From Bradyrhizobium elkanii USDA 76 (GTDB lineage Bacteria; Pseudomonadota; Alphaproteobacteria; Rhizobiales; Xanthobacteraceae): DNA of 64,000 bases. The notes below the pieces were generated by a model. That model had not been told where the DNA came from. It ran no database searches and saw nothing but the letters and a program-made list of their open reading frames with translations. The stretch is from assembly GCF_023278185.1 (NCBI RefSeq), contig NZ_CP066356.1, forward strand, positions 2,596,001-2,660,000. The letters run 5' to 3'. Made by a program: the position numbers and the translations under genes. Of the stretch, positions 8,207-17,268 are shown in pieces. Numbering within the stretch: the first letter of the stretch is position 1; each line of letters starts with the position of its first letter.

Positions 8207-9103
8207 TCAGGCTTTGCGCGTCGCCACCGTCAGGATAATTCCCTCATCGATCAGGGCGCGGCAGATTTTCTTAAGAACGGCAATTGCTTCACGCGTTGCC
8301 CGGCTCACCGGCCGCCCGCGCGGAAGCGCCAGCACGCGCTCGGCGCGCATCCAGGGCAACAGCGCCGCCGACAGCGCGCCGGCGGCCACTTCCTGGTGAA
8401 TGCCCGAGAAGGGCAGCAAAGCATAGCCGAGGCCTGCGGCCACCATGCGCTTCATCGGTGTGCTGTTGTCGACCCGCACCGCGCATAGCATGGTCGACGG
8501 GAACGGGTTGCGGCTGAGCGGGGCGACGGCGGATGGCAAGGCGTCGAACTCCTTGCGGGTCAGCCGGCCGCGCTTCAGCAGCGGGTCGCGCGACGGCCCG
8601 ATCAGGAACACCTGCTCGACGATCAGCAATTCATAGTCGAGGTGGTCGTTGGGCGGCGGCGTCGTCACGATCGCCAGATCGAGCTCACCCCGCAGCAGGC
8701 GCTCGGATGCGCTCTCGGTCAGGCCCTCGCTCAGCTCGAGCCGCACGCGTGGAAATTGCTTGACGAAGGTCTGGGCCAGCGGCGGGTAGAGGATATCGCC
8801 GAGGCTTGGTGGCGCGCCGATCCGCACCGTACCGCTCGGCTCCCGATTTTCCGTGCGCACCTCGGCCTTGATGTCGTCGATCGTCCCAAGCAGCCAGCGC
8901 CCGCGCGCAAGCAGCACCTTGCCGGATTCCGTGACCGAGACCCCGCGTGCGCCGCGTTCGAGCAAGGCGCCGCCGAGTTCGTCTTCGAGTTCCTTGACGT
9001 GGCGGCTGAGCGCCGACTGGGCGACATTCAGCGTGCTCGCCGCCGCGGCAAAGCCGCCACGCTCGGCGACGGCGACGAAATAGCGGATCTGCCGCAGGTC
9101 CAT
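8207..9103 (-). CDS. LysR family transcriptional regulator
   Basis: The 298-aa protein starts MDLRQIRYFVAVAERGGFAAAASTLNVAQSALSRHVKELEDELG, the standard LysR winged helix-turn-helix, followed by an effector-binding domain (about 90-295). ATG 9103 has GGAG upstream at normal spacing and is preferred over the GTG at 9112. It is divergent from the FAD monooxygenase operon, so it most likely activates that operon in response to an aromatic substrate or intermediate. Candidate binding sites lie in the 109-bp gap between them. Confidence 0.9.
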   Translation of the reverse strand: MDLRQIRYFVAVAERGGFAAAASTLNVAQSALSRHVKELEDELGGALLERGARGVSVTESGKVLLARGRWLLGTIDDIKAEVRTENREPSGTVRIGAPPSLGDILYPPLAQTFVKQFPRVRLELSEGLTESASERLLRGELDLAIVTTPPPNDHLDYELLIVEQVFLIGPSRDPLLKRGRLTRKEFDALPSAVAPLSRNPFPSTMLCAVRVDNSTPMKRMVAAGLGYALLPFSGIHQEVAAGALSAALLPWMRAERVLALPRGRPVSRATREAIAVLKKICRALIDEGIILTVATRKA

Positions 9104-9115
9104 GACGGGCACTCC

Positions 9116-9161
9116 ATCTCAAATCGAGATGGATACCATATCAAACATATTCTTGTGAGAT
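9116..9161. promoter_or_regulatory. Candidate LysR operator region
   Basis: The gap between the LysR gene and the monooxygenase operon holds two interrupted palindromes: ATCTC-N5-GAGAT at 9116-9130, directly over the lysR leader, and ATAT-CAAAC-ATAT at 9138-9150. A further GAGAT occurs at 9157-9161. Position and spacing fit the LysR pattern of a recognition site plus an activation site, but no classical T-N11-A box was proved. Confidence 0.5.
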
Positions 9162-9212
9162 ACCAAAAAAGGAGCAGTCTCCTCGCAACGATCAAACGGA
9201 GGAGAGACGAGG

Positions 9213-10832
9213 ATGGGCATCGCCACCGATGAGGCACGCCAGACGTCCGTATTCATCGCCGGCGGCGGGCCGGTCGGCCTTGCGATGTCGCTGCTGCTCG
9301 ATCGCTTTGGCATCGACTGCGTGGTGGTCGAGAAGAGCCCGACGACGACGGATCATCCCAAGTCGCGCGGCTGCTGGGTCCGCACCATGGAGATCTTCCG
9401 GCAATGGGGGATCGAGCAGGCGATCCGCGACCGCGGCCTGCAGGACAACTCCGACATGTTCGTGTTCCTCGACAGCATCGCGGGTCACGAATTCGGCCGC
9501 ACCCGTCCCGAACCGAATGTCGGTCATACCCCCGCCTGGAAGAGTCTGGTCGCCCAGGACGCCGTCGAGGAGGAAATCCTGCGGGTGGTCGAAAAGTCCA
9601 AACACGCCACGGTCCTGTTCAACACGGCCTGTGAATCGTTCGAGGAGACCAACAGCGGGGTCAACGTCACGATGCGTTGCGAAAAGACCGGCGAGGTGAC
9701 GCGATGGACGGCGACATATTTGATCGCAGCCGATGGCGCGGGCAGCCAGACGCGGCGCAGCGCCGGCATCGAGATGGTCGGGCCGTCCACGCTGGCGGTC
9801 ATGTCGAACGAGTATTGGCGTGCCGATCTTTCGCGGCTTCCGATCGCGCGCGAGGCCGCCGGCTTCATCATCGTCCCGGACAAGCCCGATCTGCCGCGCG
9901 CCGGCATCCTGAACACCAATGGCCGCGATCGCTGGCTGACCGTGACCCAAATCGGCCTGACCAAGGACGATCGCGAGCGGCCGTGGACCGACCAGGAATT
10001 CATCGAGATCGCGCGCGGCCATGTCGGCATTCCCGACCTCGATGTGACGCTTCTGAACCGCTCGATCTGGCGTGTCAGCATGCAGGTGGCCGAGAGTTTT
10101 CGAAAGGGCCGGGTGTTTCTCGTCGGCGACTGTGCGCACCGCTTTCCGCCGACCGGCGGATTCGGCCTGAACTCCGGCGTTCAGGACGCGCATAATCTCG
10201 CCTGGAAGCTCGCCTTCGTGTTGAAGGGTCTGGCGGATGAAAAGCTGCTCGACAGCTATTCCAGCGAACGCCGCCCGATCGCCCAGTCCAATGCCAATTT
10301 CAGTTACGGCAACAGGCTGCGTTTCGGGCTGACCGACGACGCCGTGCGGTCGCGCGATCCGGACCGGATCAGGTTCTGGATCAACGATATGGACAATCAT
10401 TTGCACAGCATCGGCCAGAACCTCGGCCACAATTACGAGGAGGGCGCGGTGATCCCCGATGGCACGGTCGCGAAGGCGTTGAACTCGCGCTACTACACGC
10501 CGACCGACCGTCCCGGCGCGCGCTTTCCGCATTTGTGGCTCGAGCCTTCGCGCAAGAAATCGACGCTCGACTGGTTCGACAAGGCGTTCACCGTCGTCGC
10601 GGGTCCGCTCGGCAGCGAGTGGCTGGAAGCGGGAAAACAGGTATCCGAGAAGACCGCCTTGCCGCTGTCGCTGAAGCAGTTGCCCTCAGCCGATCCGGCG
10701 GACGGATTCCAGTTGGGCATGCGCGGCGCCGTGCTGGTGCGCCCCGATGGACATGTGGCGTGGCGGATGCCGTGGCTGCCGTCGGATCCGGCGAAGGAGT
10801 TGGCCGGCGCGCTGTCAACGCTGCTGCATTGA
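9213..10832 (+). CDS. FAD-dependent aromatic monooxygenase (PheA/TfdB, MhpA-like family)
   Basis: The 539-aa flavoprotein monooxygenase has the N-terminal dinucleotide fold FIAGGGPVGLAMSLLLDRFG (about residues 14-33) and the second FAD motif with Asp306 in VGDCAHRFPPTGGFGLNSGVQD. The C-terminal thioredoxin-like region is typical of phenol-hydroxylase-type members. It should insert one oxygen atom into a hydroxylated aromatic using NAD(P)H. The ATG follows GGAGGAG. It is the first gene of an operon with a hydrolase, an MFS transporter and an M24 peptidase, and is divergent from lysR. The substrate is unknown. Confidence 0.88.
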   Translation: MGIATDEARQTSVFIAGGGPVGLAMSLLLDRFGIDCVVVEKSPTTTDHPKSRGCWVRTMEIFRQWGIEQAIRDRGLQDNSDMFVFLDSIAGHEFGRTRPEPNVGHTPAWKSLVAQDAVEEEILRVVEKSKHATVLFNTACESFEETNSGVNVTMRCEKTGEVTRWTATYLIAADGAGSQTRRSAGIEMVGPSTLAVMSNEYWRADLSRLPIAREAAGFIIVPDKPDLPRAGILNTNGRDRWLTVTQIGLTKDDRERPWTDQEFIEIARGHVGIPDLDVTLLNRSIWRVSMQVAESFRKGRVFLVGDCAHRFPPTGGFGLNSGVQDAHNLAWKLAFVLKGLADEKLLDSYSSERRPIAQSNANFSYGNRLRFGLTDDAVRSRDPDRIRFWINDMDNHLHSIGQNLGHNYEEGAVIPDGTVAKALNSRYYTPTDRPGARFPHLWLEPSRKKSTLDWFDKAFTVVAGPLGSEWLEAGKQVSEKTALPLSLKQLPSADPADGFQLGMRGAVLVRPDGHVAWRMPWLPSDPAKELAGALSTLLH

Positions 10833-10843
10833 CGGAGGCTCCG

Positions 10844-11635
10844 ATGCAATCGTTCGAAGCGAGCGGCGTCGTCACGGCGTTTGAGAAGACCGGACATGGC
10901 GAACCGATTGTGCTGCTGCATGGCGGCGAGGCCGATCATTCGATGTTTGACGGCCTCGCGCCTGTCCTTGCGGCGAACTTCACGGTGATCGCCTATGACC
11001 AGCGCGACTCCGGCACCACCAGGAATCCTGCGTCGGCCTATTCGCTGGCCGATCTGGCTGACGATGCCGCGGCCTTGATCACGGGCCTCGGCTACGATCG
11101 AGTCCATGTGTTCGGCACCTCGCTGGGCGGCCAGATCGCGCAAGTGCTGGCGGCTCGCCATCCCGGCCGCATCGATCGCCTGATCCTGAGCAGCACATGG
11201 AAGGTCAACAGAAGCCCGCTCGACGTCAATGCGGAGGCCTTCCGCACGCTCGCTTCCTGGCGCGCGGACACCGCCGGCAACGCACCGAAGATCGCCGAGT
11301 TTTTCTTCCCGCCGGACTATCTGCGCACGCGGCCAGAACTCATCGACATCTTCCGCGGCTCCAGCCGCGACGAGGGTCAGAAGGCACGACGCGGCGCCTT
11401 GCTCGCACAGCCTGTCGCTGCCGATCTGACCGGCTTCGATCGCCCGACGCTGCTGCTCGTGGGCAGCGACGACCGGCTGATCCCGAATCCAGAGACATTT
11501 GCGCTCGCCCGCGACCTTGCCTCCGTCGAGATGAAGGCGATCGCGGACGCCGGTCACGTCGCGTCGATCCAGGCCCCCGAGCGGGTTGCGGAGGCGGTGA
11601 CGGCATTTCTGAATTCAAACAAGAAGGCGGCTTGA
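10844..11635 (+). CDS. Alpha/beta-hydrolase
   Basis: The 263-aa protein shows the oxyanion motif LLHGGEADHSMFD, nucleophile Ser93 in the elbow GTSLGG, the acid Asp in LLLVGSDDRLIPN and the His in IADAGHVAS. It resembles enol-lactonases and C-C or ester hydrolases of aromatic pathways. Placed 11 bp after the monooxygenase, it probably cleaves a downstream intermediate. The start at 10844 follows ACGGAGG. A longer frame beginning at 10535 lies inside the monooxygenase gene and is not credible. Confidence 0.88.
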   Translation: MQSFEASGVVTAFEKTGHGEPIVLLHGGEADHSMFDGLAPVLAANFTVIAYDQRDSGTTRNPASAYSLADLADDAAALITGLGYDRVHVFGTSLGGQIAQVLAARHPGRIDRLILSSTWKVNRSPLDVNAEAFRTLASWRADTAGNAPKIAEFFFPPDYLRTRPELIDIFRGSSRDEGQKARRGALLAQPVAADLTGFDRPTLLLVGSDDRLIPNPETFALARDLASVEMKAIADAGHVASIQAPERVAEAVTAFLNSNKKAA

Positions 11636-11653
11636 CAACAACAGGGGGAAACC

Positions 11654-13072
11654 ATGGCTGAGCAAGCGAACGCAGTGCCGTTCGATGAAGCGCCGGTGAC
11701 GGCGCGCTATTGGCTATCGATCATCATCTTCGCCGTCACCGGCGTGGTCGATTTCTTCGACTTCTTTGTGGTCGGATTTTTGGTCTCGGTGCTGGCGCCG
11801 AAATGGCACCTGACGTTCGGGCAGACCTCGATCATGCTGATGAGCGCCGGCATCGGGGCGATGCTGGGAGCGTTCGTCGCGGGCGTCCTCGCAGATCGTT
11901 TCGGGCGCAAGCCGCTGGCGATATCAGGCGTTCTGCTCTGCGGCCTGACCTCGGGTGCGATCGCGTTCATTCCGGAAGACGGCTGGGTTGCGTTTGCGAT
12001 CCTGCGCTTCTTCGTCGGCTTCGGCCTTGCCGCGGGCGCGGCGGCGGCGGTTCCTGCCATCGTCGAATTTGCGCCGACCCGTCATCGCACGCTGGTCACG
12101 AGCCTCGTGGTCGTTCCGGTCGCCCTTGGCGTGCTTTCGGCATCGGTGACGGCGAGCTTCCTGCTGCCGCTGGTTGGCTGGCGTGGATTGGCGGCGGTCG
12201 GCTTCTTGCCGATCATCCTCGGGATTCTGACCATGATCATCATGCCGGAATCGCCGCGCTGGCTCATCAGCAAGGGTCGCGTGCGCGAGGCACAGGCCAG
12301 CATCCGGAAACTCTATCGGGTCGGCGGCGATGCGTTCGCCCTGCCCACACTGCCGCCGGTGAGCTCCGCGACATTTGTCGATCTCTTTGCCGAGCAGCGG
12401 CGCTTCTGGCTGACCGTCCTGATCTGGTTCGGCGCCAGCACGGCGAATTACGGTGTGTTCTTGTGGGGACCGACGATCGTGGCGCTGCTGCTTGGCGTCT
12501 CTCCCCAGGATGCAGCCAAGATGTTCATCTATGTCAGCCTCGCCGGCGTGTTCGGCCGGACCGGCTTCGCCTTCCTCGCCCATCGGATCGGTCGCAAGCC
12601 CTGTGGCCAGTTGATGGGCTACGGCACCGCGGTTTCGCTGGCGCTCGCCGCCTATTTTCACAACGACTTTGCCGGCACGGTACCGTTGTTTCTGGTCTTC
12701 CTGATCGTCGGCGCCGTGTTCTTCGACGGTGGGTTTTCGAACATCGGGCCCTATCCGGCGGAAATCTTCCCGGTTCAGCTTTCGGGACGCGCGGTCGGCC
12801 TTGCCCAGCTCTCGAACGGGATCGGCAAGATCGTAGGTCCCCTGTGTCTCGCATTGATCGCTGGTGCGGACAATCTCGTGCATCCCAGCGCGACCGCCGC
12901 GGCGGTGATGCCGGCGTTCTGCTTTCTTGCCGGCGCAGGCCTCTTGATCGGGCTCGCCTTTACGTTCCTCGGCGTCGAACCGCACGGACGTCCGGTCGCC
13001 CTGTTCGGCGAAAAAGCGGGAGCGAGCGCCGCACCGAACTCGCTGGCCGCAAAAGCGGCAGCGGGACAGTGA
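11654..13072 (+). CDS. MFS transporter, aromatic-acid/sugar-porter type
   Basis: The 472-aa protein has 12 predicted helices. It carries the loop motif ADRFGRKPL between helices 2 and 3 and the PESPRWLISKGR motif after helix 6, which place it in the sugar porter/AAHS branch of the MFS. A DFFDFFVVGF pattern in helix 1 resembles the DGFD motif of aromatic acid:H+ symporters. It lies in the LysR-linked operon and is the likely importer of the monooxygenase substrate. It is not closely similar to the ACS transporter at 4388-5701, so the two operons probably import different compounds. Confidence 0.87.
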   Translation: MAEQANAVPFDEAPVTARYWLSIIIFAVTGVVDFFDFFVVGFLVSVLAPKWHLTFGQTSIMLMSAGIGAMLGAFVAGVLADRFGRKPLAISGVLLCGLTSGAIAFIPEDGWVAFAILRFFVGFGLAAGAAAAVPAIVEFAPTRHRTLVTSLVVVPVALGVLSASVTASFLLPLVGWRGLAAVGFLPIILGILTMIIMPESPRWLISKGRVREAQASIRKLYRVGGDAFALPTLPPVSSATFVDLFAEQRRFWLTVLIWFGASTANYGVFLWGPTIVALLLGVSPQDAAKMFIYVSLAGVFGRTGFAFLAHRIGRKPCGQLMGYGTAVSLALAAYFHNDFAGTVPLFLVFLIVGAVFFDGGFSNIGPYPAEIFPVQLSGRAVGLAQLSNGIGKIVGPLCLALIAGADNLVHPSATAAAVMPAFCFLAGAGLLIGLAFTFLGVEPHGRPVALFGEKAGASAAPNSLAAKAAAGQ

Positions 13073-13090
13073 AGGACGAAAGGGCATACG

Positions 13091-14281
13091 ATGGATCATG
13101 CGCTCGATACAATCGCAACGGCAGCGCCGTTCGATACTGCAAAGCTCGATCGGGTGATGGATGAGGCAGGGCTTGACATCCTGATCGTCACCTCGCGTCA
13201 CAACGTGCAGTACCTGCTCGGTGGATATCGTTTCTTCTTTTTCGACGTGATGGAGGCGATCGGCACCAGCCGCTATCTGCCGGTGTTCGTCTATCAGAAG
13301 GGACACCCGGAGAATTCCGCCTACATCGGCAACCGGATGGAAAAGTTCGAGCACGCGCTCGGACGGATATGGACGCCGATTGTCAAGGCGGAGGCATGGG
13401 GAACGATCGATGCGATCGGCCTCGCCATCGATCATGTGAGGAAGCTCGCGGGCTCGGCCAGGCGCATCGGCATCGAGGCAGGCTTCCTGCCGGCCGACGC
13501 CAGGGATCATCTGCATGCCGGCCTTGGCGACGTCGAGTTCCGCGAGGCCCATTTCACGCTGGAACGCCTTCGTGCCGTCAAGTCTCCCGCCGAACTGGAC
13601 CTCATCAGAGAGGCTTCCGAACGGGTCGTCGACGCGATGATGGCCACATTCAAGGGGTGCGCACCCGGTATGACGAAGAACGACGTCGTCGCTCGTTTGC
13701 GCCGTGAGGAGCAGGAACGTGATCTGGTCTTCGAATATTGCCTGATCGCCGCAGGCAAGAGCCATAACCGCGCGCCGTCGAACCAGCTTCTTGCTGAGGG
13801 CGACGTGATCTCGATCGATTCCGGAGGAAACTACCGGGGCTATATCGGCGACCTCAGCCGCATGGGTATCCTGGGTGAGCCTGACAGCGAGCTGAGCGAG
13901 TTGCTGCAAGAGATCGAGGATATCCAGCAGGTGGCCCGCCGCGCGATCCGGCCGGGCGCCATGGGTGGCGACATCATCGCGGCGGGCGAGGCGGCCGTCA
14001 AAGCTTCCCCGCATCGCGCGGTGCTCGACTTCACCGCCCATGGCATTGGGCTTGTCAGTCACGAAGCGCCGCGCCTCACCGCGATCGGCCCGGTCCCTTA
14101 CGCGCCGTACGACGCCGACCGGCCGCTCGAATGCGGGATGGTGATCTCGATCGAAACCGCGCTGCTGCATCCAGCGCGCGGCTACATCAAGCTCGAGGAC
14201 ACGCTGATCGTCACGGAATCGGGCTGGGAGGCGCCGGGAGACCATGGTCGGCAATGGAATTCGTCGCTTCTCACCGCGTGA
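13091..14281 (+). CDS. M24 family metallopeptidase (Xaa-Pro aminopeptidase/creatinase fold)
   Basis: The 396-aa protein has a creatinase-type N-terminal domain (about 15-150) and a pita-bread catalytic domain. Metal ligands are visible in order: Asp243 (ISIDSGG), Asp254 (GDLSRM), the His in FTAHGIGLVSHE, the Glu in ISIETAL and the Glu in KLEDTL. It is intact and should be an active dinuclear metal hydrolase. Members in catabolic operons often hydrolyse amides that are not peptides, so it may release an aromatic or amino acid from a conjugate. It starts 18 bp after the MFS gene. Confidence 0.87.
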   Translation: MDHALDTIATAAPFDTAKLDRVMDEAGLDILIVTSRHNVQYLLGGYRFFFFDVMEAIGTSRYLPVFVYQKGHPENSAYIGNRMEKFEHALGRIWTPIVKAEAWGTIDAIGLAIDHVRKLAGSARRIGIEAGFLPADARDHLHAGLGDVEFREAHFTLERLRAVKSPAELDLIREASERVVDAMMATFKGCAPGMTKNDVVARLRREEQERDLVFEYCLIAAGKSHNRAPSNQLLAEGDVISIDSGGNYRGYIGDLSRMGILGEPDSELSELLQEIEDIQQVARRAIRPGAMGGDIIAAGEAAVKASPHRAVLDFTAHGIGLVSHEAPRLTAIGPVPYAPYDADRPLECGMVISIETALLHPARGYIKLEDTLIVTESGWEAPGDHGRQWNSSLLTA

Positions 14282-14380
14282 AGCGGTCAACGCCCGGGCG
14301 GCATCTTTGGCTGGGTCGCCGATTCACCGGCGATGCCGGAGGCGTTTGGCAGTAAACTTCGGAATACTAGAAATGTACCC

Positions 14381-14466
14381 CTGAGTTGCCCGACGTGTCA
14401 AGTCGCCCGGTCGGCGCCGGCCGCCGCCGGCTACTTTGCATGGGGTTGTTTTCGATATTTTTGCAG
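14381..14466. repeat. Probable dispersed intergenic sequence
   Basis: This stretch, with TTTGCATGGGGTTGTTTTCG near its end and a GC-rich GCCGGCCGCCGCCGGC core, matches my memory of a recurrent Bradyrhizobiaceae intergenic sequence. It occupies most of the first half of the 371-bp gap before ilvA. No gene is visible in this gap. Only a genome-wide search could confirm that it is repeated. Confidence 0.35.
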
Positions 14467-14598
14467 CGGCTTCATATGCGCTCGGCCAGGCGATTGACCC
14501 GGCGGTCTTTTGCTTCACTCCAGCTTCCGGTCATGCGATGCTTCGAACCGGATGCCTGCGACCGGCTTCGTGCCGTCCGCTCGCCGGGTCGGCGCCGA

Positions 14599-14638
14599 CG
14601 ATGGGGAGGTGCAACCGATATCGATTGCCTCCCCATCG
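14599..14638 (+). promoter_or_regulatory. Strong hairpin in the ilvA leader
   Basis: A perfect 11-bp stem, CGATGGGGAGG (14599-14609) with CCTCCCCATCG (14628-14638), encloses an 18-nt loop that can extend the stem by CAA/TTG after a two-base bulge. It ends 14 bp before the ilvA ATG. No T-run follows, so it is not a standard terminator. It could affect translation initiation or mRNA stability. The only strong Shine-Dalgarno-like GGGGAGG nearby is buried in the stem and too far from the start. Confidence 0.5.
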
Positions 14639-14652
14639 ACAGCAGCGACCCG

Positions 14653-16200
14653 ATGACCACCGCCGCCAACGCGCTCCGTGACTACGCCCAAAGCATCCTG
14701 ACCGCCCGTGTCTACGACGTGGCCGTCGAGACGCCGCTCGATCCCATGCCGCGGCTCTCCGAACGATTGTCGCGCACGGTGTTGCTGAAGCGGGAAGACT
14801 TCCAGCCGATCTTCTCGTTCAAGCTTCGCGGCGCCTACAACAAGATCGTCAGGCTGCCGGACGCGCAGCGCAGGCTGGGCGTCATCTGCGCCTCGGCGGG
14901 CAATCATGCGCAGGGTGTCGCGCTGTCGGCGCGCAAGCTCGGGATTCCGGCGACGATCGTCATGCCGAGGACGACGCCCGCCATCAAGGTCGAGGCCGTC
15001 CGGCGTTTGGGCGGTGACGTTGTCCTGCATGGCGATACGTTCGACGACGCGCAGACCAAGGCCAGGGAGATCGAGGCCGCACGTGGTTTGACCTTTGTGC
15101 ATCCGTTCGACGATCCCGATGTGATCGCCGGCCAGGGAACGGTCGGGATGGAGATCCTGCGCCAGCATCCCGATCCGATCGAGGCGATCTTCGTGCCGAT
15201 CGGCGGAGGCGGACTGGCGGCCGGCGTGGCCGCCTTCGTGAAATTCCTCAACCCGTCGATCAAGGTCGTCGGCGTCGAGCCGGCGGACGCCGCGTCGATG
15301 GCGGCCGCGCTTGCCAAGGGCAACGTCGTCGCGCTGGATCAGGTCGGACTGTTCGCCGACGGCGTCGCCGTCCGCAAGGTGGGAACCGAGACCTTCCGGC
15401 TCTGCCGCGACCTGCTCGACGAGGTCGTGACGGTGGACACCGACGCCATGTGCGCCGCCATCAAGGACATCTTCGACGACGTGCGATCGGTCGCCGAACC
15501 CTCCGGAGCATTGGCGCTCGCCGGCCTCAAGGCCTACGCCGAGCGCGGCGCGCTCAGTGACGGCAGCCTGATTGCCGTCAACAGCGGGGCCAATCTGAAT
15601 TTCGACCGGCTGCGCACCATTGCGGACCGCGCCGAGGTCGGCGAACATCGCGAGGCGTTGCTTGCCGTGACCGTGCCGGAGAAGCCGGGCAGCTATCGGC
15701 ACTTCATCCGCACCCTCGGCTCGCGCGCGATCACGGAGTTCAACTACCGCTTTGCCGAGACCACCGCGCCGGCGCAACTGTTCGTCGGCATTGCGCTGAG
15801 CCGCGGCGAGGTCGAGAAGCGGGAAGTCATGGAGCTGCTTCGGCGCGAAGGCTATCCGATCCTTGATCTCAGCGAGAACGAGATGGCCAAGGACCATGTG
15901 CGCTACATGGTGGGCGGTCGCGCGCCGCTGCTCAAGGACGAGGTCATCTACCGCTTCGAGTTTCCGGAGCGTCCCGGCGCGCTGCTGAAATTCCTCGAGA
16001 GCCTGGCGCCCGACTGGAATATTTCGCTGTTTCACTACCGCAATCACGGCGCCGACTACGGACGCATTTTGGCAGGCATCGAGGTCAAGCCTCGCGAGCG
16101 CACCCGGTTCGTTCAGGCGCTGGATGCGCTCGGCTATCCCTACTGGAACGAGAGCGAAAATCCGGCCTATCGCCTGTTTCTCTCCGCCGAGGAGGGATGA
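14653..16200 (+). CDS. ilvA: Threonine ammonia-lyase, biosynthetic
   Basis: The 515-aa enzyme converts L-threonine to 2-oxobutanoate, the first step of isoleucine synthesis. The PLP lysine is Lys57 in FSFKLRGAYNK, followed by the SAGNHAQGVA loop and the glycine loop PIGGGGLAAG. The C-terminal third (about 325-510) has two ACT-like regulatory domains, matching the long, isoleucine-inhibited form (E. coli IlvA is 514 aa). The ATG at 14653 gives the family length; an in-frame ATG at 14386 would add 89 unlikely residues. The ribosome site is weak and a hairpin lies just upstream. Confidence 0.93.
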   Translation: MTTAANALRDYAQSILTARVYDVAVETPLDPMPRLSERLSRTVLLKREDFQPIFSFKLRGAYNKIVRLPDAQRRLGVICASAGNHAQGVALSARKLGIPATIVMPRTTPAIKVEAVRRLGGDVVLHGDTFDDAQTKAREIEAARGLTFVHPFDDPDVIAGQGTVGMEILRQHPDPIEAIFVPIGGGGLAAGVAAFVKFLNPSIKVVGVEPADAASMAAALAKGNVVALDQVGLFADGVAVRKVGTETFRLCRDLLDEVVTVDTDAMCAAIKDIFDDVRSVAEPSGALALAGLKAYAERGALSDGSLIAVNSGANLNFDRLRTIADRAEVGEHREALLAVTVPEKPGSYRHFIRTLGSRAITEFNYRFAETTAPAQLFVGIALSRGEVEKREVMELLRREGYPILDLSENEMAKDHVRYMVGGRAPLLKDEVIYRFEFPERPGALLKFLESLAPDWNISLFHYRNHGADYGRILAGIEVKPRERTRFVQALDALGYPYWNESENPAYRLFLSAEEG

Positions 16201-16202
16201 AG

Positions 16203-16219
16203 CACCGAGCGCTTCGGTG
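16203..16219. terminator. Possible bidirectional terminator hairpin
   Basis: The palindrome CACCGA-GCGCT-TCGGTG lies in the 28-bp gap between the convergent ilvA and class II aldolase genes. It has no T-tract, so it would be a weak intrinsic terminator at best. Its position between two convergent stops is the main argument. Confidence 0.3.
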
Positions 16220-16228
16220 GACCGACGG

Positions 16229-17257
16229 TCAGCGATCGGCGGTCAGTTGTTGGCGGTAGCGCTCGGCGTCCCAGTTCAGCAGTGCATGCTCGCTCTCTGC
16301 GGTCAGATAATTGACCCGTGTGGTCAGGGGCAGGCGGCAGGTGACCAGTGCGAGACAGCTCAGCATGGCTTCCGCGCCGTCGCTCGCATCCTCGCGGATC
16401 AGGCTGCCGAGGTCGGGGACGAGGAGGGCCACCGGCGGCGGCAGGCCGTTCGCGGTGGTCTGCGCGATCATGACGCTCAGCTTCTCGCGATGCTCCAGGA
16501 TCGGCAGGCCTGGGCCAAGGAAGACGACGTGATCGGGATAAAGCGAGCCGCTGGTCGCGATCGCGCGGCTGTAGCGGTCGGTGGCGATGTCGTGGCCGCG
16601 AGGATCCCGCGGCAGGCGATAATTGGTGCCGGCGCAGATCGTGCGGAGCGCGTCATGATCTGCCGCCGGTGCGCCGCGCTGCTCCAGCGCGAGGCGTTGC
16701 TCGACCTCGGCGACCAATGCCTCCGCCGCGTCGCAGGTGGCCGCACCGACCACCAATCCGTGGTTGCCGAGGATCAGGACGTCGACCGTATCCTGCGCGA
16801 TCGCTTCGCTGACCGCGCGCGCGAGCGGCAGCCCCGGGTGATGATAGTCGAGATAACGCCACGCCAGTCCGTCCAGGCGCCGGGCAAATTCGTCGCGGGC
16901 GTCGGTTCGCACGGCCCATGCGATGGTGTTGACGGAATGGACGTGCAGCACGATCCGCTGCGGCATCAGCGCATGCAGCGAGGTCTCGATCGAGGCGCGC
17001 AGCGTTGTCCCGGCGCTCGGCGCCAGCGGCACGCGTTCGTCGCCATGCATCAGCGCCGCGCGCGCGGCCGACAAGGCGACCGGGACGAAAATCTCCTTGT
17101 CCTCGGCATCGGCGAGCCAGGTGCCTGACGCCTTCACCCACAGCACGTCGCCATCCTTGACCGACGAATTGCCGCCGGCACCTTGCACCAGCAGGATATT
17201 CCTGCCGACGCGTGCCGACATGCGGCGCAGTTCATCCAGCATTTGAGGCGGTCGCAT
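16229..17257 (-). CDS. Class II aldolase/adducin family protein
   Basis: The 342-aa protein has a zinc aldolase fold. An N-terminal LVQGAGGNSSVKDGDVLWVKASGTW carries the glycine-rich phosphate-binding loop, and HVHSVNT and LGNHGLVVG carry metal and structural residues, as in the aldolase domain of RhaD-like proteins. It is longer than single-domain fuculose-phosphate aldolases (about 215-250 aa). It is the last gene of a three-gene operon with a HAD phosphatase and an FGGY kinase, so it may cleave the phosphorylated ketose. The ATG at 17257 lies 11 bp after the HAD stop. Confidence 0.82.
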   Translation of the reverse strand: MRPPQMLDELRRMSARVGRNILLVQGAGGNSSVKDGDVLWVKASGTWLADAEDKEIFVPVALSAARAALMHGDERVPLAPSAGTTLRASIETSLHALMPQRIVLHVHSVNTIAWAVRTDARDEFARRLDGLAWRYLDYHHPGLPLARAVSEAIAQDTVDVLILGNHGLVVGAATCDAAEALVAEVEQRLALEQRGAPAADHDALRTICAGTNYRLPRDPRGHDIATDRYSRAIATSGSLYPDHVVFLGPGLPILEHREKLSVMIAQTTANGLPPPVALLVPDLGSLIREDASDGAEAMLSCLALVTCRLPLTTRVNYLTAESEHALLNWDAERYRQQLTADR

Positions 17258-17268
17258 CGGGGCTGTTC

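Noticed and set aside
11924..14290. 788-residue minus-strand frame opposite the MFS and M24 genes
   Set aside because: Same low-complexity charged composition, no recognisable motif; the plus-strand genes have intact catalytic residues.
14515..16047. 510-residue minus-strand frame opposite ilvA
   Set aside because: Antisense to a complete ilvA; no independent evidence.
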